From Candidatus Methanophagaceae archaeon (GTDB lineage Archaea > Halobacteriota > Syntropharchaeia > Alkanophagales > Methanospirareceae): a stretch of 35,468 bases of DNA. Of the stretch, positions 16,281 to 24,142 are shown one piece after another. Location: contig QENJ01000220.1 of assembly GCA_013374505.1 (NCBI GenBank), positions 1 through 35,468 of the forward strand. The letters are read 5' to 3'. The notes under the pieces were generated by a model. That model had not been told where the DNA came from. It saw nothing but the letters and a program-made list of their open reading frames with translations, and searched no databases. Made by a program: the position numbers and the translations under genes. The number at the start of each line of letters is the position of its first letter. Positions within the stretch are counted from its first letter, which is position 1.

Positions 16281-19130
16281 GTGAAAGCAGGTACGAAGAA
16301 GATATGGACTTTAACAACGGGGTTGCTCATTCTGATGAGTGTGTTTGCAGTGTGCATAGCGGTGTCTGTATTTGCACAGCCGACACAGTTTCTAAGCTCT
16401 GCGGAACTGTCACAGTTCTTCGATACAGGAAAACCAGCTAATCCTTACCCTAGCATCTCGGGCATACACAACGGAACTTTAACGCCGAAAGTGACAATAC
16501 ATAATGTATCCAAGCTTTACACGTATCCCTGCCCTGGAACCGGTGGGCATACCGAGCACGTTGCATTTTATGATTCGACAACTGACGCCCTGATAACGGA
16601 AGGGTATTGGAATGGCTACACAGATGACGATCGGCACAATGTCTCTTTCTCTGCTTTCACAATGTATGCGGGTATTACTTACAAATTCAGCATACGCACA
16701 GGCTCATATCCGCAGATAATTCATAATCAAACGTTTACAAATGATTATGGCACAATCAACTGCACAGAGTTCATTGATGCAAACGGGCGTTCGCATAACA
16801 ATTGGATACCTGCGCTTCGTCTGTCTGGCAATTTTGTACTCGCAGAAACGGGCTATTGTAATCCAAAGACCGCGTTCACGTCGCACTACAATCCCGTGAA
16901 CATCACGGTAAATCCCTGCGTGCCTCGGTACCAATTACCATTGAACGAGACAGAACTCACGAATTTTGAAACTATAACGTCTCTTGTATTGAGTCAGCAG
17001 GAAAGCGAACTGCTAAAGACGAACGGTTTCGTTATACTGGATTACGGGACGGAAACAGATATTGTAGATCCGTATGAACACATGAAGGAACGTGACATTC
17101 CTATATTCGTTACTGCGGATACATTACTCCATCTTTACCATATCCAGTTCAATGAGATACTCAAAGGAATTGAGGAGCGAGAATTCTTTGATGCACTCGT
17201 GGATATGAGTAATGCAATGCTCGAACGGTCTAAGACAGATTATGAAACTTTTGATGACCCGGCGATGAAGGAAGCGGCGAGAAGAAATGTCGCTTATTTC
17301 TCGGTTGCCTTGACGCTGTTGCAAACGCCGACCGAGGGTTATGATGCAGAAGCGGAGAAGAAGGCGATCGAAGAGTGGAATAAAGAGAACCCGTGGGATA
17401 CGAAAACATTTGTGCCTATAAAAAAAGTGGACTTCTCTACCCCGGATTACGTGAAAATGGACGTAAATGAAGAGTTGGAAAATATAGGGGACCACCAGGG
17501 TTTTTTACCAAGCTACATATTCAACTCTGACCCAAATAGAGGTTGTGATGATAAATGCTGTTACTGTGAGGATTATTCGCAATACGTGCCAAGAGGGCAT
17601 TACACACGAAGCGAGATGCTGAAGCGATATTTCAAAGCGATGATGTGGTATGGCAGGATGGCGTTTCTTTTGAAAGGTGGGGACGTTAGTGAGTGCGGTG
17701 GCGGAGAAGCTCCACTATTAACAGAAGAAGACGCAAAAATTGCTACTATTCAAGCAACTTTGATTTCTTCCGAATTACCCGCGGTCGAAGTAGGTGATAC
17801 GACCACGCAGGAACTATGGACACGGATGTATTCGGTAACCGCCTTTTTTGTTGGTAGTGCAGATGATTTGACGCCGTATGATTACCAAAACGCTATCGGC
17901 GAAGTGTTTGGTTCCGACTTTGATGTTACGGCGTTAGCGGATGATGAGAACTTACTGAATCTAAAAGCGGAACTGGCAAAATTGCCAAGTCCCGAGATAT
18001 ATGGTGGTTCGGGCGTTTGCGTGGTATATCCGCCGATAACGCGCGAAAAACTGCAAGGCTGTCTAGCGAAAACCAAAGGTTTAAGGTTTATGGGGCAGCG
18101 GTTCATTCCCGATTCTTATATGCTCCAGCAATTGGTTTCTCCTGCGGTTGGGCTATATGCAGGAACGAACTGCGAAGATGCTTTTACGTGCTGTTACTCA
18201 GATGTAGGACCCGCAAGATGTTTTCCACGCGGTCTGGATGTGATGACGGTCTTAGGCTCGGAAAGGGCGGAAGCGATCTTGAAAGAAGAAGGCGATACCG
18301 AATACGCAGGTATGAATACCAGTTACCAGCAACAATTGTATTCGTTAGAACATGAATTCGACCAGTTTAACGTTTCTGATTGGAATAGAAACCTGTACTG
18401 GTCGTGGCTGTACACGTTGAAAACGCTCCTTAAAGATTACCCCGCGGGATATCCAACTTTTATGCAGACCGAAGCATGGCAAAATAAGGAGTTGCAGACG
18501 GCTCTCGCTTCCTGGACGGAATTACGGCATGATACGATACTTTATGCCAAGCAGAGTTATACTAATCGAGTATCGGAGCCACTACCACTACCGGTCCATG
18601 AGGTAGTAGGCTACGTGGAACCAGTACCAGAATTTTACGCTCGGTTATTGTCATTAACGGAAATGACAGAAAACGGACTGGAAGACTTGGATGCCCTGAA
18701 TGAAACAGAGAAAGCAAGGCTACAAAGTTTAGAAGGCATTCTTGAGCGGTTGATCACAATATCGGTGGATGAACTTGAGAACAAGGAGTTGAGCGAAGCC
18801 GATTACGAGTTCATATCGGATTTTGGCGAGAATATGGATTCTACTATTGAAGGCGTGAGTAAAGAAGGCAAAGAAACCACGATTGTTGCGGATGTGCATA
18901 CTGATTGTAATACCGGAAAGGTTCTGGAAGAAGGAGTCGGATACGTGAAACTGATTTTAGTTGCCTACAAGGTTCCGGACGGCAGCATAATAGTGGGTGC
19001 GGGTCCGGTATTCAGCTATTACGAGTTCAAACACCCTATGGGGGACCGGTTGACCGATGAGGCGTGGAAGGAGATGCTACAAAATAATCCGCCGGAAGAG
19101 CCTGAATGGGTTAAAGGGTTTAAGGCTTGA
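16281..19130 (+). CDS. Large secreted DUF3160-family protein
   Basis: This 949-aa protein has an N-terminal signal peptide or anchor (residues ~9-32, WTLTTGLLILMSVFAVCIAV, ending near VFAQP). Residues ~60-190 form a beta-rich, Cys-containing domain with CPGTGGHTEHVAFYD and PQIIHN, a pattern I associate with archaeal surface proteins. From about residue 225 the DUF3160 domain begins, with ILDYGTETDIVDPYEHMKER and ITADTLLHLYHIQF-like text (FVTADTLLHLYHIQFNEIL); it runs to about 930. A cysteine cluster (CDDKCCYCEDY) at ~425 and others (CEDAFTCCYSD) suggest disulphides or a metal site. The function of DUF3160 is unknown. The GTG start at 16281 follows GGGGTGAG by about 7 nt. It is monocistronic with a 165-nt upstream gap containing CTTTATTTAAAC as a likely TATA element. 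Confidence 0.85.
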   Translation: MKAGTKKIWTLTTGLLILMSVFAVCIAVSVFAQPTQFLSSAELSQFFDTGKPANPYPSISGIHNGTLTPKVTIHNVSKLYTYPCPGTGGHTEHVAFYDSTTDALITEGYWNGYTDDDRHNVSFSAFTMYAGITYKFSIRTGSYPQIIHNQTFTNDYGTINCTEFIDANGRSHNNWIPALRLSGNFVLAETGYCNPKTAFTSHYNPVNITVNPCVPRYQLPLNETELTNFETITSLVLSQQESELLKTNGFVILDYGTETDIVDPYEHMKERDIPIFVTADTLLHLYHIQFNEILKGIEEREFFDALVDMSNAMLERSKTDYETFDDPAMKEAARRNVAYFSVALTLLQTPTEGYDAEAEKKAIEEWNKENPWDTKTFVPIKKVDFSTPDYVKMDVNEELENIGDHQGFLPSYIFNSDPNRGCDDKCCYCEDYSQYVPRGHYTRSEMLKRYFKAMMWYGRMAFLLKGGDVSECGGGEAPLLTEEDAKIATIQATLISSELPAVEVGDTTTQELWTRMYSVTAFFVGSADDLTPYDYQNAIGEVFGSDFDVTALADDENLLNLKAELAKLPSPEIYGGSGVCVVYPPITREKLQGCLAKTKGLRFMGQRFIPDSYMLQQLVSPAVGLYAGTNCEDAFTCCYSDVGPARCFPRGLDVMTVLGSERAEAILKEEGDTEYAGMNTSYQQQLYSLEHEFDQFNVSDWNRNLYWSWLYTLKTLLKDYPAGYPTFMQTEAWQNKELQTALASWTELRHDTILYAKQSYTNRVSEPLPLPVHEVVGYVEPVPEFYARLLSLTEMTENGLEDLDALNETEKARLQSLEGILERLITISVDELENKELSEADYEFISDFGENMDSTIEGVSKEGKETTIVADVHTDCNTGKVLEEGVGYVKLILVAYKVPDGSIIVGAGPVFSYYEFKHPMGDRLTDEAWKEMLQNNPPEEPEWVKGFKA

Positions 19131-19142
19131 ATTATTATTCTT

Positions 19143-19958
19143 TTAGCCATACATGTATTGAGATGCGTCAGCCCCGATTCCATCACCGCGATAGACAGCA
19201 GCTTCCTCCTTTTGGCGTTGTAATCGTTCTTCCACACCTTCTGCACTTTCTGTAAGCATCTTTTCTATCTTTTCCGTCTCTATCATTAGCCCTGACATTT
19301 TCTTAAAAGCTCTGAGTGCTCCGGCACATGCTCTCAAATCCTCCGGATATTTGCCCACGCCGAGAATAGAGTAGCTTTCAATGCCCAGTTTAGCAGCAAA
19401 ACCCGGTAGAAGACCGGTTTTACGAATTATGGAATACCTACCTATGTTCTTCCGTGTCATCTTTTCTGTTCCCGACGAAACTTCCTTATCCGAGCCTTCA
19501 AAGAATCCGACATACGCTTCTATTCCGGGCTCTAAATCACGAAAAGGTTCTTGAAAGGGCATGATAACACCCACAGTATATAACTCTTTGACATTGAGCA
19601 CTTTTGCGATGCGAGCTATGGTCTATGCATGTTTATACGCCGCTTTTGGTATATATTCGGTCTCGGGATATTTGCCTACATAACAAAACAACTGCATTTC
19701 CTCGCTGTACCAAATCTCGTCATGCGGGATTTCAAATTCGTCCGCACGCGCTTCCGCCATAGGCGGGAAGTTATAAGAATACAAATCCAATATCTCCTCA
19801 GAATCAGTTAAAAGCTCCTTCAGATGGTAAGGTATGATATTTCCCAGCGGAGGAAACCCTGCAATTAAGATATTATCGTTTTTCTTTGCCTTCTTTTTAA
19901 ACTTCTCCTCGTCCACGTTCCAGTAAATCGAGATCTCGTCTATTTCAAAACGTTCCAT
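19143..19958 (-). pseudogene. PAC2 (proteasome assembly chaperone-like) family gene with an in-frame TAG
   Basis: The first 111 codons (19958-19626) read as the N-terminal half of an archaeal PAC2-family protein: ILIAGFPPLGNIIPYHLKEL, then LYSYNFPPMAEARADEF. A TAG at 19625-19623 interrupts. The same frame then continues TIARIAKVLNVKELYTVGVIMPFQE... to a stop at 19143, with GFAAKLGIESYSILGVGKYP and a C-terminal helix pair, the normal second half of the family. The joined frame is 272 codons, close to the family's length, with no frameshift. By family it is related to proteasome assembly chaperones, with unproved function in archaea. The TAG may be a point mutation (for example from CAG), a sequencing error, or a sense codon. 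The two halves could also be made separately, as the second has a GTG at 19601. It is divergent from the second GGR gene. Confidence 0.75.
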
Positions 19959-20032
19959 TTTTACGCATCATTAAATTAGCAAGAGGATAATAGAATAAAT
20001 AGAACATATACATAACTATTAAGGGTTGACAA

Positions 20033-21214
20033 ATGAGAGAGGATAGACATGACGTTGTAGTGGTAGGGGCAGGACCCGCAGGTAGTGTAACTGCGAGAGT
20101 TCTCGCAGAGCGTGGATTAGACGTCCTTTTGATAGATAGGAATCTGGAGATCGGCGTGCCGGTAAAATGTGCGGAAGGTGTGAGTAAAGAGATAAAAGAC
20201 CTTGTTACGCTCGATGAGAAATGGATATGTGCAGAGGCAAAAGGAGCGCACATATACAGTCCCGATGGCACGAAAGTGGTGATGGGCGAAGATAACATGG
20301 ATGAAGTGGGCTATGTGCTCGAGCGTAGATTATTTGACAAGTTCCTTGCAAGCGAAGCTGCAAGAGCCGGCGCAGAGTTGCGTATAAAAACAGAAGCTTA
20401 TGACGTCATCAAAGGAGACGGCTATGTGAAAGGCGTCTATGTTCGCGGTATGGATGGCAATACACGCATACATGCACAGATCGTGGTGGGTGCGGACGGT
20501 GTGGAATCGCGGGTGGGCAGATGGGCAGGCATGGACACGCGGCTGTCGCCTTCTGAAGTAACTACCTGTGCTGAGTACCTGATGTGTGGTATCGAGTTTG
20601 ACCGGGAACATTCAGAATTTTTCGTGGGCAGTAATATAGCACCAAAAGGCTATGCCTGGGTATTTCCAAAAGGCGGAGATTGCGCGAATGTGGGTCTCGG
20701 GATATGCGGAGATGTCAGTGGTGAAAACCATCGTGCAATTGATTATTTGAATGCTTTCGTACGTGACAAGTTCCCGAAAGGCAAAATAGTGGCTGAGATG
20801 TACGGTGCGGCACCGCTTAGTGGCCCGTTAAAAGAAAACGTGGCGGACGGGCTTGTTTTAGTAGGTGATGCGGCAAGACAGATAAATCCCATTACCGGTG
20901 GCGGTATTACGTATGCAATGCACGCAGGTGAAATAGCAGGCGATGTAATAGCAAAGGCGGTACAGGAAAAGGATTGTTCAAAGAAGAGGTTGAAGGAATA
21001 CGAGAGTAGATGTAAAGCAAAATTTGGTAAAAGGCTGGATGCCGGTTTGAAAACAAAGGAGTTCTTCTTCAGGATCTCGGACGACGACCTTAATACACTT
21101 GGTCATTCAGTAGAAGGCATAAAAATAGCGGAGATTAATCCTAGAGCACTACTGATGGAATTGATAAAGAAGAATCCAAAGATGCTGCTAGGATTGGCGC
21201 GGCAGTTGCTATAA
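20033..21214 (+). CDS. Digeranylgeranylglycerophospholipid reductase-type flavoprotein (copy 2)
   Basis: GGR-family enzyme of 393 aa, expected to reduce the geranylgeranyl chains of archaeal ether lipids. FAD motifs are VVVVGAGPAGSVTARVLAE (residues ~8-26) and VGADGVESRVGRWAG. The canonical CAEG (residues ~48-51), PKGYAWVFPKG and GDAARQINPITGGGI are all present. This copy therefore fits the lipid enzyme better than copy 1 (7411-8667), which has lost the CAEG and YxWxFP residues. The ATG lies after GGGTTGACAA; the AT-rich divergent region shared with the PAC2 gene (19959-20032) holds its promoter. C-terminal text (FFRISDDDLNTLG, then LMELIKKNPKMLLGLARQLL) is typical. Confidence 0.88.
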   Translation: MREDRHDVVVVGAGPAGSVTARVLAERGLDVLLIDRNLEIGVPVKCAEGVSKEIKDLVTLDEKWICAEAKGAHIYSPDGTKVVMGEDNMDEVGYVLERRLFDKFLASEAARAGAELRIKTEAYDVIKGDGYVKGVYVRGMDGNTRIHAQIVVGADGVESRVGRWAGMDTRLSPSEVTTCAEYLMCGIEFDREHSEFFVGSNIAPKGYAWVFPKGGDCANVGLGICGDVSGENHRAIDYLNAFVRDKFPKGKIVAEMYGAAPLSGPLKENVADGLVLVGDAARQINPITGGGITYAMHAGEIAGDVIAKAVQEKDCSKKRLKEYESRCKAKFGKRLDAGLKTKEFFFRISDDDLNTLGHSVEGIKIAEINPRALLMELIKKNPKMLLGLARQLL

Positions 21215-21495
21215 CACTTTTTATTGCGACTCTTCGCCTGATCTTTATTTATCTTTTAGGCATACCGCTTGTGGCTCATCGAAATCAAAATGTCACACGT
21301 ATTGAACTTTTTTAAAAGGCAATCGAAATATTTATTGGGAACGTGTGCAAGAAGTTATTAGGCTATGGTAAAACTTAAAACACTGTTCCTCAAATATCTA
21401 TATTATGTTCTCAGTCGTGGTTGTGTCTTAGCACTGATGAAAGACGACCACATGCAGGACTAAAATAGTACAAATGCGGGGTGATTGACTAATAA

Positions 21496-22293
21496 ATGTG
21501 TGAAAAGCGAACGGGATTGGTAATCGGTATAACACTAGTATTGTTAACAGCGGTATTTGGAACGTTTGCCGCACTTACATTATCACTGCCTACCGCAACT
21601 AACTTCGGCGTGGGCGATACAAGCGGATACAAGAATACTCACGTATTGATACCCGTAAACATTACCAATGTGCAGAATGGACCTGTGCCATGTATAAAAT
21701 TTGATGTGTTATACGATAACCGTGTCCTAAACGTCACGGATGTCCAGCGCGGTACACTAACGTCAGACTGGGCTATTCCTGCATATTTTAACCATGATTG
21801 GGGCACCAGGGTCGCAATAGTGTATAATTCCGTAGATGCAGATTCAATACAGAACGGTTCGACTGGCTCTGTCGTACTGCTTAACTTCAGCGTTATTGGA
21901 GTATCAAGTGACACGAGCTGGATGGACTTCGCTAATATACAACTGGCGGAAGGCTATCCGAACTATCAAATAGGAACCGCGCCAGTAAATAACGGTACGT
22001 TTAGTTTACTAACACAAAGTGGCACAATAGAGGGGCAGGTAACGGACGTCAAGGGTACAGGGTTAAGAACCGTAACTGTTACGCTAACCACACGTGATTC
22101 TGGTGTAGTTGTGGAAACTACAACCACAGATAAAAAGGGTTATTTCGGCCTTACAAACGTTGCGCCGGGTGATTACTACTTGAACTGCTCAAAGCTAAAT
22201 TTTTGTGATGTTTCAGTGATGCTGACGCTACAGCCAGGCGAAACAAAAACGGAAAACATCATCCTTCAGAAGAAAGGCAAACCTACACGCTAA
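21496..22293 (+). CDS. Secreted cohesin-domain protein with carboxypeptidase-regulatory-like domain
   Basis: This 265-aa protein has an N-terminal signal peptide (residues ~8-27, VIGITLVLLTAVFGTFAALT). Residues ~30-170 resemble a cohesin/dockerin-binding fold: VLIPVNITNVQNGPVPCIKF is strand 1 and its loop, VLNVTDVQRGTL is the family's 'L.v..V..G.l', and SVVLLNFSVIG follows. A CarboxypepD_reg-like beta domain covers ~175-258 (GTIEGQVTDVKGTGLRTVTV, then GYFGLTNVAPGDYYLNCSK). Many N-x-S/T sites suggest glycosylation. Cohesins bind dockerins; archaeal copies are known outside cellulosomes, with unknown partners. No dockerin is visible in the window. There is no C-terminal anchor, so it may be released or held by partners. 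Confidence 0.72.
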   Translation: MCEKRTGLVIGITLVLLTAVFGTFAALTLSLPTATNFGVGDTSGYKNTHVLIPVNITNVQNGPVPCIKFDVLYDNRVLNVTDVQRGTLTSDWAIPAYFNHDWGTRVAIVYNSVDADSIQNGSTGSVVLLNFSVIGVSSDTSWMDFANIQLAEGYPNYQIGTAPVNNGTFSLLTQSGTIEGQVTDVKGTGLRTVTVTLTTRDSGVVVETTTTDKKGYFGLTNVAPGDYYLNCSKLNFCDVSVMLTLQPGETKTENIILQKKGKPTR

Positions 22294-22690
22294 TGGTGCT
22301 CAGGTAATACATCGCCATGTATTTACGATTCTTTCTGTGTATCCTTTGCTCTTTGCACACACAATTAAACTTGTAAACGCCCTCCGCCACCTTTCTACTC
22401 CTAGTACAACCACAGTTTTTGTTATCTGTCCTAAGCTTTTGGAACCTTCGTAGTGATCACGACTGAACAGCGTAAATCTTATCGTATGGTGCATCCACTT
22501 TAGACCCGTCAAAACCGGTAATCATACCCGTGATAAACAGTTATCTGTCCGAGTTGTTACCCACCTTTTCTACTCTTCCTGGTTCATTCATATTGCCTAT
22601 TTATAGTTCCATATGCTATCATGAACCAGTTTTTAAAACGAATAATGTGTTTACTTTTATACTACAAATCTAAAATATCATACATACATT
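22294..22690. other. 397-nt gap with gene relics and short inverted-order repeats
   Basis: No convincing gene is present. The segment carries two copies each of GTTATCTGTCC (22421-22431 and 22540-22550) and of a CCACCTTTTCTACTC-like stretch (22387-22402 and 22561-22580), in opposite relative order. On the reverse strand a short frame beginning MITGFDGSKVDAPYDKIYAV breaks at a TGA and frames shift afterwards, which looks like a worn gene. The last 50 nt before 22691 hold a likely TATA element (TTTATACTAC, about 22655) for the radical SAM gene. Confidence 0.35.
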
Positions 22691-23659
22691 ATGACAAAAA
22701 GAGGCGTTCAATATTTCACGCTTTCGGAGATAGAACCCCGCATTTGGTTCATGCTGACCGGATGTGACTTCAGTTGCAGAGGTTGTTTCCGCCCCGCACG
22801 CGATGGTGGGGGAACCATGCTCAGCGCGGAAGAGACGCTGGTGCGTGCAGAACAGGCTTGCCTCATGCACTATGGACAGCTACCCCCCAAAGCGATGATC
22901 ACGGGTGGAGAACCTACCTTGGACCGGGAATATCTAATTGCACTCGTTAAAGGTTTGAAGGCGAAAGGCTTTAAAGAGATTATATTGATGTCCAATGGCT
23001 ACGAGATAGGGCTGGAAGAGACTTATGCTTCTGAGTTAGTAGATGCCGGCTTAACCGAGGCACACATAGACGTAAAAGCGTTCTCTGAAGACATCCATAT
23101 ATGGTACACCGGGAAATCAAATAGACCGGTATTGAATGCGGTGAAACTGCTAAATGAGACCGGGATAGAACTGCTTATTCAGACAGTTTACATGCCCGGT
23201 AGCGTGGACGCAGAGGAGATAGAGCGAATAGCTAAGTTCCTTTCGACAGTAAATAAAGCCATAAAACATCGGATAAACCCGTTTACACCGACTTTCGCGT
23301 TTGAAGAGGTCACGAGGCGTCCAACAATAGAAGAGATAGAGCATGCTTACAAACTCGCGGTCAAGCACCTTCCTAATGTTATAATAAGCCAGAGTTGTTA
23401 TCGTGAATATCCTACACCACCGACACAAGAAACCTGGATAACCGTTTATCCTGACCTCACATCCAAGCGCAGAAGCATAAAGGATCAGGAAGAGGATAGG
23501 ATCGCGTGGCTCAGTAAATCAAGAGCGGTACCAGAGGAAGAGATACTGCAAGCGCTTAATCGTGCTGACCCGGCATACTTACTGGAGCTGGGACAGGTAA
23601 TAATGAAAAATACGCCTTTGTATCCGGCTCCAAGCACAGTACAAAAAGACGGTGAATGA
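22691..23659 (+). CDS. Radical SAM enzyme, PFL-activase-like
   Basis: This 322-aa protein has the iron-sulfur motif CxxxCxxC at Cys25, Cys29 and Cys32 (TGCDFSCRGCFRP), followed by the SAM-contact motif ITGGEPTLD (residues ~71-79). Then come LMSNGYEI and AHIDVKAFSEDIHIWYTG, the pattern of the pyruvate formate-lyase-activating-enzyme-like subgroup. The C-terminus (residues ~245-322) has no second Cys cluster. It probably makes a glycyl radical on a partner or performs a small-molecule radical step. No glycyl-radical protein is next to it, so its substrate is unknown. The ATG is about 30 nt after a TATA-like box and lacks a clear ribosome site, so it may be leaderless. Confidence 0.85.
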   Translation: MTKRGVQYFTLSEIEPRIWFMLTGCDFSCRGCFRPARDGGGTMLSAEETLVRAEQACLMHYGQLPPKAMITGGEPTLDREYLIALVKGLKAKGFKEIILMSNGYEIGLEETYASELVDAGLTEAHIDVKAFSEDIHIWYTGKSNRPVLNAVKLLNETGIELLIQTVYMPGSVDAEEIERIAKFLSTVNKAIKHRINPFTPTFAFEEVTRRPTIEEIEHAYKLAVKHLPNVIISQSCYREYPTPPTQETWITVYPDLTSKRRSIKDQEEDRIAWLSKSRAVPEEEILQALNRADPAYLLELGQVIMKNTPLYPAPSTVQKDGE

Positions 23660-23730
23660 GGTTTGTTAAATCAACCGGTACTACTTCGGTACTAGATCAA
23701 GATCCCGGATCGTGCGGGTAATATGTGTCT

Positions 23731-24096
23731 TCAAATTTGATATTCGTCCCCTATCTTCTTTATTAGCCTCCGGGCTAAGTCATTAATAAAAATAGTGACA
23801 TTACCATTATGTGCAATTTCGATAAGAGTTGGAATGGCTTTTGGGCCTATTTGAACGATAACATCCGATACCAAATCCGCTCTTCTATCTATTTGGTCAT
23901 CCGTACTTGATGAAACTGCTATATAGCATTCAACGGTATATAATAGCGGATTTATCGCTGCAGTACCGTTATCTAATATTTTTGCCACTTTTTCCGCTTT
24001 TTTATTCTTATTTCTGATGCCTAACGTTATTGCCACTGCAAAAATATCATCAAATTCGGGCTGCTCTTCTGGCGATATGCCCCAACCGCCTGTCAT
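23731..24096 (-). CDS. HEAT-like small protein, unknown
   Basis: A 121-aa protein, mainly helical by appearance. The segments KKAEKVAKILDNGTAAINPLL and IGPKAIPTLIEIAHNGN, then INDLARRLIKKIG, resemble two HEAT-type helix pairs. It has no signal or membrane segment. It is divergent from the repeat-bearing membrane protein at 24143, with 46 nt between starts. Both carry alpha-helical repeats, so they may work together, but this is speculation from position only. Confidence 0.5.
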   Translation of the reverse strand: MTGGWGISPEEQPEFDDIFAVAITLGIRNKNKKAEKVAKILDNGTAAINPLLYTVECYIAVSSSTDDQIDRRADLVSDVIVQIGPKAIPTLIEIAHNGNVTIFINDLARRLIKKIGDEYQI

Positions 24097-24142
24097 AGTT
24101 TTAATTTAAGAATATCATCATTAAAAAAGACATTTTATTTGT

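Noticed and set aside
21365..21463. A 32-codon frame between GGR copy 2 and the cohesin gene
   Set aside because: No ribosome site, no family, and a length expected by chance; the 280-nt gap otherwise shows only AT-rich promoter-like sequence.
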